Shown here: positions 44,165 through 56,629 of the stretch, piece by piece
Position numbering within the stretch: the stretch's first letter is position 1
Layout: every line of letters begins with the position of its first letter
Assembly: GCA_034509495.1 (NCBI GenBank)
Contig: CM067525.1
Span: 16,418,478 to 16,482,477 of the forward strand
Source: Acestrorhynchus altus
Taxonomy: Eukaryota > Chordata > Actinopteri > Characiformes > Acestrorhynchidae
DNA: 64,000 nucleotides
Direction: 5' to 3'
Program-made: the position numbers and the translations under genes
Notes under the pieces: generated by a model
What the model saw: only the letters and a program-made list of their open reading frames with translations
Told to the model about the DNA's origin: nothing
Databases searched by the model: none

Positions 44165-46110
44165 ACTGGAGGTTTTGTTTTAGCCACTGGAATTTTGGGA
44201 ATCTTTGTTCTACCTCAGCTTGAACGTCTCCCTTTGATCTTGCAATGCTTTCCCTCTCTTTATCTTCCTGCGTGTTCTTACTGTGTCTGAAACATGCTGG
44301 CAGGTGTTTGAGTGTATGCAGCCCTGTGTGTAAGAGACAAACAGCAGGGGTTATGTTCATCGTGTTGAGTTTTTCTGATCAGTTCAGAGGTTCGGAGGTT
44401 CATGTATGATGAAGGGGAAGGTGTGAGACGTATTCTGACAGAGGGAGAACAGAAGGGAATTTCCTGCTAATGGATGCACAGCAGGAACTTTATTATCTTA
44501 AACTGTGGAGAAACAATAACAGGTGAGTCCTCCAACAGGGGACGTGACAGTCAATGTTCGTGAAATGCATGAAACATCCATGAACATGGTAGAATCATTC
44601 AATGAATAAGGTGGCATAAATGCCTTTCTTGGTGCGCTTGACATTAGCGGGGACCTATGACTCTCAACTCATAATTGAATTTGTGAAAAATATAACGATA
44701 AATTAACGTGAAGACGTAGTTTAGACATCAGCTATATTGCAAATGAAACAGGTCTCTTACATCAGCAATAATAAAAGTAGATGGAGCTGCATCATCTCCG
44801 CAAAACCAACAGCGTAACAATCCAACAAAAGCACCGAAGCCTTGCATTGCCTTTGACGTTATAACGATGGACTTGACTTTAAGTGACTTGAACAACAGCT
44901 CCTTATGTCCACCTTCTCCTTTTTTGCTGCCATCCTCACTCGCTTTCAACACCCATGTCACCCATGTTGCATCTGACTTTTGTAGTAAGTCTTGCAAATG
45001 ACCAGTGGTCAGGGTTGCCAGGTGCAGCAAAAAAAAAATCCAAGTTAAAAAAATGTTAGTGGTCAATACAGATTTCATAAGTTCCTTGGAGAACACTCTG
45101 CACTACTGCTAGGAGTATTACTCCTGCACCATGTGGACGAATGAGAAGTTTCAGCAAGTTCTTTTCAGCTTTTCCTTGATTTCTGAGTAAACTTGCATAT
45201 ATAGGTGGCTGTGTTGTCCCAGATGGTATGTCAGTATGACCCTACTGGGCCAGTGAGCTCAAAATGAAAGGTTCTCTGCAGGAGGGAACTGACAGTAACA
45301 AGTAAAAGGACTTTGCTTAGAGGGCAATGCCTAGACATGGTACATTGGTATATGCATATATGGGTGGGGTATATGCACATTATCATATATGGACTCACTT
45401 TTGCTGGACTGTAGCCCATTTTATTGACGCACAGTTGGTGTTAGCGGTATTGGAGTTGCTCCCGGTGGGATTTTCTTGGGAGATGGATCACTCCCAAACT
45501 ACGACTATCCCTAGATCAGTTTTAGGAGGCACTTTGCCTCTCCGTTAATGACTTAAATTATGAATCTTTACACACTTTTCATTATTCAACCATCTCCAAC
45601 CTGCTGCGATGCCCCATATCGCGCACCTTGGCAGTAAAGCTGCTTGGGGTCTTGTGTTACAGTGATTTAACCCTGCTGGTCCTCAAGGGAAGACCAAAGT
45701 AACAGAAAAATAACACACAACTAATGAAGGAGGCAAGGAAGAGGAAGAGAAAGAGCCTGATGGGGATGAAAGAGGAGGTCTGACTGAGGTTTTTGACGAA
45801 GAAGAAAGCGCCAGCTGAGAGTGTAACAGTTATTAGTAATGTGATGCCTGATGCCTGTTGAAGGTCATATGAGATGCACCCCTATTGGACACTCTGATGA
45901 AAGAAAAGTAGCCAGTAGCCACAGCAAAGGCACTAAATGTGTCAAATAGCCACATTCCATACCCTAACACTTATGATAATCCGTTCTCTGTCTCCTTTGG
46001 GAGCAAGCCCCTAGGCTCTCCTGTAATGCTATACCTTAGAAACCTGGTTCCCAGTCCTAGATTTGTCTGTTGTTACATTCATAAATATAAGTGATCCATA
46101 TCTGTCTGTA
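44165..46110. other. Anonymous sequence
   Basis: A minus-strand open stretch at 44728-45096 (122 codons) begins with a hydrophobic segment but has no recognised family. No other feature. Confidence 0.35.
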
Positions 46111-46124
46111 ATTCATGACATCGA

Positions 46125-46365
46125 CTTGTTTCTACACTCGCTGTCCATCCTATCAGCTCCTCTGACCACACAGGAGCACTTTGTGGTTCTATAATTCCAG
46201 ACTGTAGTTCATCTGTGTCTCTGCAGACTTTATTCTCCTCCTTTCACCCTGATCTTCAATGATCAGGACCCCACAGGACCACCGCAGAGCAGCTATGATG
46301 TGGGTCGTGGTCCATTCTCACCACTGCCGTGATGCTGACATGGTTGTGGTCTGTTAGCGTGGCGT
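46125..46365 (+). mobile_element. Short inverted-repeat element, family A variant
   Basis: 'atcagctcctctgaccacac' and 'gatcttcaatgatcaggacc' match the interior of the 32650-32990 copy. Confidence 0.7.
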
Positions 46366-46369
46366 CACA

Positions 46370-47070
46370 AGGACCCATGGCAACTCTGCTTCGCCTCGTG
46401 TCCACGACCTCCTCCTCCCCGTGAGTCTCTCTGTCGGTGTGGGTGGGGAGTTCCTTATATAAACCACCTGGGGCTCATTGTCCTCATTGGCCACAGGTGC
46501 GTATCAATGCCACAAGACCACATATGAACTTGGCTCAAATTCAATTATCCACACAACCTTGAAAACAAAAACAGATCTGGGTCACACCAAAGCAGAGTAT
46601 TGGATTTGAGTCACTTCAGCCTGGTAATGGGAACATAGCCTTTGCTTGTATGTCCTACATCCCTGAGAACTGTAATGGGGAGGGGAGCAGCTTTTGGTGA
46701 AAAGAAGATGAAGAAGGGAGTCAATGGAGAGGTGGAGGGTTTGACGTCATTCAGAACGATGGTACAGTGGGAGGAGATCAGGGTGTGAACAGTCTCCCAT
46801 TATGGAGTTATGACATAACTTGCCTTAGTGGTTTCTTGCTCCAACACCACCTTCAACTCTGGAAGTGCTTCTTAACCCTTTGGGACAAATGAACCATCAC
46901 ACCACACACTGTGAGCCTGTCCTTGTTTTGTGTGGAAAGAACCAGTGGACCAACTGGAGAATTTGCAAGTCTGCTGTGCCTCTCATCTGCAGCTGGTGAC
47001 GAAGATAACGGAGCTCCAGAGCATGATTAAAATCATTGATTTATATACTCACTGTCAAAACAATAGTTGC
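46370..47070. other. Anonymous sequence
   Basis: No recognised gene or element. Confidence 0.4.
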
Positions 47071-47079
47071 ATTAATAGC

Positions 47080-47720
47080 TGCACCTAGAAGGACGTGTGG
47101 GATTGCAGTGCTGTTGGAAAGGATCAGGTTCAATATCTGATGATAACTGTAGTCTGATCTGATATGATCAATATTTATTGATCTACTCATACAGAAGTGG
47201 TGTCTCTCAGTACGGCGTCGGGTTTAACGCAACACGACAGACGTCTCTGCATGGAGGTGTAGAGGTTCCTAATGGTGTCCTGTGATGATCCATCCCATGC
47301 AGCTTGAAAGTTCTCACTCAGTTCTGCAGATGGTGTGGTAGGGGTGGAGTGTTGATAGAGCGTCCAATAGTGTCCCACACATTTTCAATCAGGGACAGGT
47401 CTGGAGATGAGACTGACCAAGGCGTAGTATCTGTGTCTTCAAGATGAGATCTTGAGACGGCAGCAGTCTGTGAACGAGTGTTGTCCTGTTGGAAAAGAGT
47501 TCAGAAAAGGTAGAACCACTGGTTGAAGGACCTCATTAATGTAACGTTGGTCTGTTAAAGTGTCTGTAATGAAGACCAAAGGTGATCTGATATTGTACAA
47601 AATTCCACCCACACCATCACACCAGACCTTTAGGATATGAAACAAATTGTTGATCATGGCTCTGACTCCACCAAGAGAAAAACTGGACTCGCCGCTGAAG
47701 ATGACCCACTGCCATGCTGA
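47080..47720 (-). mobile_element. Tc1/mariner-type transposase fragment (family C, copy 5, longest)
   Basis: The minus-strand segment 47439-47720 gives WQWVIFSGESSFSLGG and VWCDGVGGILYNIRSPLVF; 47187-47400 gives SAELSENFQAAWDGSSQDT and the CVKPDAVLRDTTSV end. The FQQDD segment is damaged (PTGQHSFTDC). The non-coding tail runs down to about 47080. Confidence 0.88.
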
Positions 47721-47724
47721 GTGA

Positions 47725-48380
47725 CTCCAACATGACATGAAATTACACCATATGTTATAATATATAATATAATTCATATATTCAAGCCCTGCTGAGAACT
47801 TGAGAGCCTTGTACACCCACTTCATGCACCAAAACAATTCATCCATGTGAGTGAAGCTCTGTTTTCACATGAGATATTTAGAATTTCTAATCTCAGACTT
47901 CAATTTTTCAGGTTTAAGGCAGAATTATCTCTTCACACGGTGCTCTAGGTCACATTGGGCCTCATTATTGAGAGAGCCGAGATCATACGGAGCATTTTGG
48001 TCTAAAACATGGGGATTATTTTACATTCAAGTGCCTTTAAGAGTGAATTTAAGAAGATATGGAAGAATGGAGAAAATGCTCTCAGACCCCTGAAGGTTAA
48101 TATCTGATTAGCTGGATCAGGTGTGTGGTGAGCAGGGTTAACGCTGAAATGTGCAGGGCAGGTTTGGGAACCACTGCCTCAGAACAGTTTATGTACCACC
48201 AAAGATTATCGGGTCAACAGTAGACCTGCTCACCAGTGAAGGATGTATCTGCATTACATTTGCATTAATCATCCACTCAAACAACCAGTTACAAATGACA
48301 AGCCATTAAATGAAACTGTGCAGAGACTCATTGTGGGGGGAGTCCTGTTTGATTGGTGGTCAGCCTGTGGTCACTTTCTC
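47725..48380. other. Anonymous sequence
   Basis: No recognised gene or element. Confidence 0.4.
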
Positions 48381-48389
48381 TTTCAGATT

Positions 48390-48785
48390 GTTGGGAATTA
48401 ATCCTCCAGAGTGTTTATGAGCTGAAAATGGAGGAATTGTGATGTTATTTATAATGACGAGCTTGAGAAGGATACTTGTAATAGTATGTTCTTCGTAATA
48501 GTCAACAGTGGTCCAAATAAAATAAAAACACACACATGAATTTAGAATTTTTATTTTTCAGTATTATTCCTTCTCTGAACTTTTATTCTGAAATTTGAAA
48601 ACTGTTGGAGCCAAGAGAGTGAACAGCCTCTCCCCTCTCATTTTCCTCTATAACCCAATATCTGGCTCAGTGATATCATTAGCCCCGCCCACTGTCATTG
48701 ATCAGGTGGGGTAAATGATTCCATTGACCCAGAAATTAGCAATTAGCTTTGTTTCTTATTTCAGAATAAAAGTCCTGAGAAGGTA
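48390..48785 (+). repeat. Dispersed repeat family B, one partial unit
   Basis: 'aatagtatgttcttcgtaat', 'ttctgaacttttattctgaa', 'acccaatatctggctcagtg' and one truncated GC unit (48680-48710). An inverted trace of the 'ttcagaataaaagtcctgag' segment at 48763-48782 suggests a second, opposed copy. Confidence 0.75.
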
Positions 48786-48789
48786 TAAA

Positions 48790-49530
48790 GCTGGTGGATT
48801 TCATTTACTCTACTAATGTGGCAGATCACCAGCACCAGGCTTAGGCACTCCTGCTCAAGATGTACCACTAGATTTCCTGCAAACCTTCTCGCAGATAAAG
48901 CTTTCGCACTCTTCAGCTCGTCACGCTTCCAAAATCCCATCACCTGCATGCATAGCAGGTCAGCCGTTCCCCCCCCAGACAGGCGTCGGAATTCTGTCGC
49001 TTTAGTCAACTCCATACGGCTGATAAAAAATACATCACAAACAGGAGACACCTCCAGCGCTTTGACTCAATGCCCCGGGTGCAGGTTCTGTTGTTGTTAT
49101 TGAGGATGGTTTATTTATACTGACGTATCAGTTAGTATCAGCTATACTAAACCTAACCCCCAGCTCCATTTCTATAGAACAACACAAAACTGATATGGGA
49201 TCAGTGAAGGAAAAGCTAAGAGGAGATGTTTACCGTGGACCAGAGAGGTCCAACATAAACCCATCCATTAGCAGGAGATAGAGCTCTGCTATCAGCATCA
49301 TCCATCAGCCGTATGTCTGCTGTTCTAACAGAGAACCAATTAAAACCTCACTCCTCTTACACACACTCAGCTACTCTCTCACTCCACCCCTCTGAGACAC
49401 TCTCTTTACCACAAGCATTACAGCAGCATCTACCCTATTTCTACCAACACTGCATGGAGTCACTCAGAATGGCAGCGGTGATTATCATCGACGAGTCCTA
49501 CTTTTGTTTTGCTGGAGACGACCAATGACT
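48790..49530. other. Anonymous sequence with open frames on both strands
   Basis: 48761-49051 is open on minus and 48816-49103 on plus. Neither resembles a known family. Confidence 0.3.
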
Positions 49531-49539
49531 CCAATTTCA

Positions 49540-49990
49540 CCGGTCCAGAAGGTCTGGTGTGATGGTGTGGGTGCAGTTACATACGATGTCAGATCACCTT
49601 TGTTCTTCATTACAGACACTTTAACAGACCAATGTTACGTTAATGAGGTTCTACAACCAGTGGTTCTACCTTTTCTGAACACACACTCGGGTGCTCTAAT
49701 CCAACAGGATGACACACACTGCTGCCGTCTCAAGATCTCGTCTTGAAGACACAGATTCTACGCCGTGGTAAGTCTTGTCTCCAGATCTATCCCTGATTGA
49801 AAATGTGTGGGACGCTATTGGACACTCTATCAACACTCCACCCCCACCACACCATCTGCAGAACTGAGTGAGAACATTCAAGCTGCATGGGATGGATCAT
49901 CACAGGACACCTTTACGAACTCTACACCTCCATGCAGAGACGTCTGGCATGTTGTGTTAAACCCGACACCGTACTGAGAGATAGTGACTG
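49540..49990 (+). mobile_element. Tc1/mariner-type transposase fragment (family C, copy 6)
   Basis: The plus-strand frame from 49548 gives VWCDGVGAVTYDVRSPLFF, the DTLTDQCYVNEVLQPVV stretch, a broken ALIQQDDTHCC version of the catalytic-region motif, and after a frameshift the C-terminal region to about 49985. Confidence 0.88.
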
Positions 49991-50159
49991 ACCTCATGTA
50001 TTGCAGGAGGCATGTGTTTGTACTCGTACTGTCAGGAGCATCACAAGTGATGGATGGGTTAACTGACTCTACCAAATTGGTCAGAAGGGGTCAAAACTGA
50101 ATAAAACAAGTTAATTAACAGACAATCCAAGAAACAGAAATACCCGATCCAAATAAAAA

Positions 50160-50695
50160 AAACTATTGTTATGGACACTATATGGACACCTTATTTATTG
50201 TTTCTTCTAAAATAAAGGGTATTAAAAAGAGTTTATGGCTTCACTGCTTTTGTTGGAGTGGCTGTCTCGACTGTCCAGGAAAGACTTTCTACTACATTTT
50301 GGAGCATCGCTTTGAGGATTTGATTGCATTCAGAGACAAGAGTGAGGTCAGGACGTTAGATGATCACCACCCACCTCATCCACAACTCCCAAAATAATCC
50401 CGAAAGTACTGGATGGAGCTCCATCAGTCCAAAGAACACAGTTCCACTGCTCCACAACTCAATGCTTTGGGGCTTTATACCCCTCTAGCCCATACCTGGC
50501 ATTAGACATGGTGCCAACAGGTTCATGTTTGTTTATCTGCTCCCAAAAGACCTATTCTTTTCTACAGGGACTAGACAAGCTGTGTGCATTTGCACATCTG
50601 TGTCAGCAATGGGTGCAACTTAAGGTAACCGAATGCCTTCCGTAGAAGGAGTGTCCACAAACTTTTGGACAGTGAATGTGAAGCACTGTGCCACA
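50160..50695 (+). mobile_element. Family D short element
   Basis: Left 'tatggacaccttatttattg', interior 'gaggatttgattgcattcag' and 'caaagaacacagttccactg', right end 'gtgtccacaaacttttggac'. Nearly full length. Confidence 0.85.
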
Positions 50696-50819
50696 TTTGT
50701 CAGCCTTGTTAAAGCTCACGAAAAGCTAGGGGTCCTCAAACTTTTGCCTCCCATGTGTATTTATCCCAGGGAAGTATTAATCAGATGTGTTTAACCTCAA
50801 TTATCTCCTTGAACAGAAC

Positions 50820-51150
50820 GGACAGTCAAGAGAGGGAGGAGAGAGGGAGGGAATGGGGGGGCAAAAGAGGCCTTCCCCAAGCTTTAATCATAAATCAGTC
50901 TGAAAGCATCTCATCTTCTCGTCCTCTTCGCGCTGTCCTCCAGCGTCCCGCATTCCGTTTGGAGCTTTATGGCCGACGTAACCTCTCATATCCCATAGGA
51001 TGACGGCGGTGGCATTATCAAAGCTTTATTTTCTCGCTTACGTTTTCTCTCCGTCCCCATTAGTACGCACTGTACGTGAAATGGCTCCATTCAGGGGGCA
51101 GTGAGGATTCCCAGTCTGCGGTTTGTAAAACGGCCTGTAATGTTCTGTAC
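50820..51150. promoter_or_regulatory. Unique block, possible conserved non-coding element
   Basis: Repeat-free and CpG-containing sequence following a purine-rich stretch at 50825-50870. No gene-like frame. Inferred from composition. Confidence 0.25.
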
Positions 51151-51439
51151 TTTCCCTTTTCTCCTGTCTCCACGCATTCACAGTTCACAGGGTGGGCCTG
51201 GGTCTGGATTCATGCTTTGGTGTGAGGACAACCCCACACATTGAGGGTCCATGCCTGGCAGTCATGTGGGTTTCTTGAGCCCCTTGCTTTATGAAAATGT
51301 GCCAACTTCACACTTTAAAAGGATAATGTATCTTAATAAATATGATATTGTATATTTGTTTTTATGAATTTGACCATGATAATTCACTTCATATCTATAA
51401 TGTTTTGTATGTGTTTTTTTGCTTTTTTTTTTTTTTTTT

Positions 51440-51485
51440 TTGTATTATGCATTATGCATAATTTTGTATTATGCATTATGCATAA
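51440..51485 (+). repeat. 22-bp duplication of ATTATGCAT palindromes
   Basis: 'ttgtattatgcattatgcat' occurs twice in tandem after a T run at 51422-51440. Confidence 0.85.
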
Positions 51486-51499
51486 TCAATGGTAATATT

Positions 51500-51880
51500 T
51501 AAAATAATAAATATGTTTATAATAATGTACTTCAAAACACTTCACAGTGGTCCAACTAAAATAATCAACAACCTGAATGTCCTTTATTATTTTTGTTGTT
51601 TATGTATATCATCACTATCACTATCACTATTATCTTTTCTCAGGACTTTTATTCTGAAATTTGAACATTGAGTGAGCAAAGTAAGATTCCAAAAAGCCCC
51701 TTCTCAATTTCCTCTATAACCCAATATCTGGGGCAGTGATGTCATCAGCCCCGCCCCCTCTCTCTGATCAGTCAGAGTCTGTATGCAGGTTGATCATGTT
51801 CACGTGGACAGAACAGTAAACATGCACTGAATGGCTGCTTTGGAATTTAAACTGGGATTTATCTATATCAGGGTTCCTCA
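51500..51880 (+). repeat. Dispersed repeat family B, one 52-bp unit
   Basis: 'ataatgtacttcaaaacact', 'aggacttttattctgaaatt', 'atatctggggcagtgatgtc', one complete GC unit at about 51747-51798, then 'acagtaaacatgcactgaat'. The simplest complete copy. Confidence 0.85.
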
Positions 51881-51884
51881 GTCC

Positions 51885-53130
51885 TACAGGGGCTATCATC
51901 TTTTAGTCATTAAAAATTCTTTCTACCACTTTGATTAGATGTCTTCTTCCAGATGTTTTTGTCCACAAATCAGAGATTTGGCACAGCTGATCTGGGATCA
52001 GATGCTGAATGCACTCCCTGACTAATGATATTCATTAGTCTCAGATGGTGAAAAAAATGAAGCTGATCCAACATCAGCAATGATCTTACATCAGCAGTCC
52101 CAAGCGTCCTGAATATCTGTGAAAGCTTTACACATGCAGATGAAGATGCCTGCAAATCCCTGCCTCATGAATAAGGGCTGAAAATGTAGCTGTTGCAAAT
52201 GAAATGAAAATGGTAATTAAGAGACACGATCTCCCACCGAGCACCGTTTCAGAGCCTTCAGAGAGCGAGCGACTGTGTAGACAGGTCTGCAGACAGAGGC
52301 AGAGGCGCTGTCAGCTGAATGGTTCTGTAAACAAGACTCTCTCTGTGGCTTAACCCCTTAAAATTCCCATTCCCTAGTTCTATCAACCAAACGGAAGTGA
52401 CAATTGGGATCATTTAAACTAGACACACCCAGGATTAACTGAGACACTAACGCTTCCCAACACTAATCAAACTCCAAATTGTTCCGATAGTGGACAGAAT
52501 TCTCAAATCTGTTGTTTATGGCATGTCGTGTAGGCCATATAGCAGCAAAGACTTTCATGTTCCTTTTGGTCACCAGTGGTTTTGCCTTGCAGCTCTCTGG
52601 TGGATGACATTCTTTTCCATTCTGGTCGATTGGATGTTACTCAGACATTACGGAGACTTAATTTTCTGACCACTAACCAGCATCATTGACCTGTCGTCAA
52701 GAACTAATTGTCATCAAGAGTAATCTAGCACTGAAAAATGCATAGATACACACACGCAACTCTGTTGACACTCTCTAGTTCCATAAAGGTTCAAAATCGA
52801 CAGATCTCATGTTGATTTGTGATATATTGGAGTTAAATACTAGCTGTCAAAAGATATTTTCTGTTCTCACTATCTGACAGCACATGCAGGAGGATCTAGC
52901 TAGCTAAATTAGCAGCTAACTGGCTAACACTATCTTAATAAAAACATACTTCCAGTTTAAGTCTTTTAATAAAGTATCTAAAAACTGAGACATAAAAGGG
53001 AATATGTGTTACTTAAGTGTCGATTAGGAGCTAAAAGTGTGTTTTTACCTTAAAACTAACATAAAACTAACATAGCTAGCTACCAAAAACACAAGACAAC
53101 AATTGTAAACCTGGAAACCTGTTCAGATAA
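51885..53130. other. Anonymous sequence
   Basis: 52190-52350 may be a short unique block. No gene or element recognised. Confidence 0.4.
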
Positions 53131-53374
53131 AGTCAAATAATGTTATTTACAATCTATAAACCAACACAACCCACTGGTTTAGTGTTTTGGGTCATTCAAG
53201 GGGTTTTAGTGGAAAACAAACCAGATACCAGGTATCAGAAAGGACGTAGAGCCGACCAGAACCATGTAGAGTTGGATAGTGTGGATACAACGCAGAGGAA
53301 AAGCAACTTAAGGTCACCAGCGTTCCCAATGGTAGACCTTGGATTGAGGCTATGGATTAAGGCCTCCCAGTGTC

Positions 53375-53610
53375 ATGGAACAATGGAATTCAGTTCTTTG
53401 GAGGACCATCCATTACTTTCGGATGAGTTGAACTGGCAGGACTGTTGGCACCTGAGCTCACTGATGCTCTTGTGTGTGCTGAAAGCAATCAGAAACTCAC
53501 AGCAATGTTTCAACATCTATTATAAAGCCTTCCTGGGAACAGTAGAAAGAAACACCGGAGAAGCCGGTCCACCAGCGTTCAGGCTCACACTGAGATTTTG
53601 CAGAAGAGCA
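53375..53610 (-). mobile_element. Family D short element fragment, inverted
   Basis: 'gagctcactgatgctcttgt', 'aaagcaatcagaaactcaca' and 'gcaatgtttcaacatctatt' are decayed reverse-complement family D. This explains part of the 158-codon open stretch 53140-53616. Confidence 0.65.
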
Positions 53611-53650
53611 AAATGATGCACAAGTGCATCTTCAGACGTTTGAATAAATA

Positions 53651-53682
53651 ATCATAAATAAATAAATAAATAAATAAATATT
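53651..53682 (+). repeat. (AAAT)n microsatellite
   Basis: About eight AAAT units. Confidence 0.9.
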
Positions 53683-53689
53683 CGTGTTT

Positions 53690-54250
53690 TGTGCTACCTC
53701 GCGCTGGCCGTAGCATGTAAAGCTGCACACATTTCCATTATCGAGGCCATTTCATAGCGCCAGGATTCCCAATCCAACGGCCCTGCGACTCCTCTGAGGA
53801 TTTCATGAATAAAAATGAGGCCATTAAACATTTTTAAAGTTGCTAGTTTGCATGCACACGGCCTAATCATTACTATGCTAATGAGGCTGGCCCACGTTTG
53901 GTAAATAGGGGAGGCGGCGATGAGAAATGGGAAAGCGCTGGAAAGGGAATCGTTTCAGAGATGCGCAGCCCACTGCCCGTCACGCTGAGGTCTGCGAGGT
54001 CCACAGCCCTCGTGGTGTGGGGAGGGGGAATTTATGTCGAAAAGGCTGTGGGAGGTTGGCGCATACCAGTGCGCATTACCACCCTCATTTGGAACAACAA
54101 TGAGTCGGTTAGAATCATCACACAGCAGTGACCAACATTCATCACTGCAGTGCCTCTTGTTGTCTCTCGACGAGCGCTCCTTCAGACATTGCACCCTCGG
54201 ACCAATTTGTCAAGATGGTAAACAAGCAATGAAGGCAAGATAGATGAAGA
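53690..54250. promoter_or_regulatory. Unique block, possible conserved non-coding element
   Basis: About 560 bases without repeats, with CpGs, 'gcctaatcattactatgcta' near 53861 and a POU-like ATGCTAAT at 53875. Function inferred. Confidence 0.3.
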
Positions 54251-54689
54251 GCCAAGCTGGGAGTGTAATAAAGCATCTTCACCGCACAGAATGGGCTCCT
54301 ATTTGGTCAGGGAGGACTGGACTGAACACTTTCACATCTCACCGAACCAAAAATTAGACACCATGCATGTTTACAGTGGTAGTAATTTCAGGCTCAAAGG
54401 ACTAATTGTATTTGGACCAAAGGTCATAGTGTGAAGGAAGGAGCTGAATTTGCAGGTGTATGGAAGTGTACGCTCATACGAGTCCCAGTTTTAGCCAGTA
54501 ACATCTGCTTTGTGACCCATTATCCACACAAAGAGACATTCAATGGACTGTACCTACCACCTCTTCTCAATCTATGAAGCCCACCACACACCCTGCAGAT
54601 ATTTATAGACCCATCATCCTCATGCAACACCATCTGCAGGAGCCTGAAGCAACTACCACCTTAAACACGCAATATCACATTTTGTTTTG

Positions 54690-54985
54690 CATTCAGCATT
54701 GGGGCTGTGAAGCAGTGGGACTGTTCTCTGGAATGATGGAGCTCCACGCAATACTTCTGGGAGGAGTTATGGAGTTTGGATGAGGTGGGATGATCAGCCA
54801 ACATCCTGACCTCATTTACACTCTTGATGCACACATTCAGATTCTCACAGCAATGTCCAAGGATCTAGTTGAAAGTCTTTGCTGGATAGTAGAGACAGTT
54901 ACTTCAGCAAAAGCAGGAGATGCTCCTTGATTTCAGAAGAATGAGCAGGTGTCCCAGTGCTTTTGTCCAATCAATATGAGTTTTA
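54690..54985 (-). mobile_element. Family D short element, inverted
   Basis: 'atgatggagctccacgcaat', 'cacagcaatgtccaaggatc' and the terminal 'agcaggtgtcccagtgcttt' read as reverse-complement family D. Confidence 0.75.
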
Positions 54986-55169
54986 TTGATTTACCACTGC
55001 TTTTGTCATTGATATATAATGTTCTTATTTTGTCGTCAGACATGGTTCTTTGGATATGTCCTCATAAGTCTGAATTACGCTTGGCACCCACTGATCCTCC
55101 ACACCACTCCATCCCGTCTGATCTGTTGGCTGTTATCCATCCTCCTCAGACTGAGAAGTTCTAATCAAC

Positions 55170-55590
55170 ATTTGCTAAACTGCCTCTAAGCCCACTTGAA
55201 AGCACTTTAATGTCCTTTTCTCTTGCGGGGGGCCTCTGAGGAGCGTCCAGAGCTCAAAGCAGCGGTTGTTACACTCATCAAACGCTTCCTTAATTGGATT
55301 TTCTTTTAGAACTACAAGGAGAAGTGGATGAAAAAACGAAAAACGAAAAAAAAAGAAACCTCTGCTGATGTCTTTAAGGTGATTTCCCCTTCTTTAGATT
55401 TGCTCTATCTTTGTTTTCATTAGAAGGAAATGGAAGGAAAAGCTATACATTTATATCAGAGCAAATGAAAAGCCAGTTACTGGTATTTAATTTGTTGCTT
55501 CTCCATCAAATTAAGCAAGAACCCGGGGAGACTTAGAACAGGCTCCATCAGCAGTGACTAATTCAGAGATTATATATGGAGAACCCTTCA
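55170..55590. promoter_or_regulatory. Unique block, possible conserved non-coding element
   Basis: Repeat-free, with 'ccttaattggattttctttt' near 55290, 'tttaatttgttgcttctcca' near 55487 and other homeodomain-type cores. Function inferred. Confidence 0.25.
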
Positions 55591-55700
55591 GGTTTTAGTG
55601 TTCAAGACCAGAGCTGGCCTGTGGTACGCGGTAGGGGCAAATGCTAGAAGTGCCATCCATCCAAGGGGGCACACAGACACCTCAATTCCATAGAAAAGGT

Positions 55701-56204
55701 TCATTGCAGTGGTGTTGCCTGGCCTGAGCTTTCAGGACTATAGTGCTGGACATTTTCTAACCGGCCCAGAACCGTATTAAAATGAAATGAAACCAATGAT
55801 AAACCTCTCCAACAAACAAGCCCAGAATCGGCCCTGGGTGCAGATTTATGGATTGGGGACAAGTGTGAAAAACTGGGATTTGAGAAATTCCTGGAGAGTC
55901 CATAGTTTAGCTCCAACCCAACTCGCAATATGAAAGGTTGGAGCAAAAATGTGGACAATGTGGGGGTCCCTGGTGGTTGGCAGGGGTGCTCATGAAAGTC
56001 TCCTTCAAAAGACAGCACATCAGGGATGGTGGTACCTTTTTCTTGATGTAGAAACTCTGTGGCCATCAGACTGTGCGGAGCCACAAATGGGCTACATCCC
56101 GTCATTATATTCGTAGAGGCTTCTGGGCAGGTAACACGGTGTGGTGCCTGACATGTATACCACCCTCTGGTGTCCACCCCAACGCCTTTTGTTTCTTTGT
56201 TCAC
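55701..56204 (-). other. Unassigned 167-codon open stretch
   Basis: The longest non-repetitive open stretch in the window after FRG1. Begins MNKETKGVGVDTRGWYTC. No domain, splice context or start support recognised. Composition (Ser, Pro, Leu, His) looks non-genic; likely chance or a decayed mobile element. Confidence 0.2.
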
Positions 56205-56629
56205 TCCACTGGAACTGCATTTCCCCTGGCTGTCTTCTCCATCACCTGCTGGTAAGCGTCCACTCGTTGCAGCCTGAAATGTGGGTTTGAGTTATGAGCC
56301 ATGCCTCTGGCTCTCTGGGTCGCTCCGCACTCATCTGTGTTCATCGGAGTCTGTCTTGTGACATTTGGCTGAAATATCACAAAATGTCAGCAGCATGATA
56401 GAGACATGCAAGCAACAGGTGGGCCGGCGCTAAACGTAAAGACCACCAGGCCCTGTGATCACAGTCGGCCTGATTCAAATGAGGTTCATTCAAATAGGCT
56501 CACACTGCCACAGCATTGTCATTGTCACTGAGCTGTTTTACCTTTGCTCTCTCTGGCTCTTCTATTCCATCTCTTTAATAAACTTGAAATATATACAAGA
56601 ATTTTCCATTTGATTGGATTTACGGATCG

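Noticed and set aside
44728..45096. 122-codon minus-strand frame with hydrophobic start as a membrane protein gene
   Set aside because: No splice or start context, no recognised domain, and no conservation data; not enough to call.
53140..53616. 158-codon plus-strand open frame as a gene
   Set aside because: Its second half is antisense to the family D short element, and no start or domain support exists.
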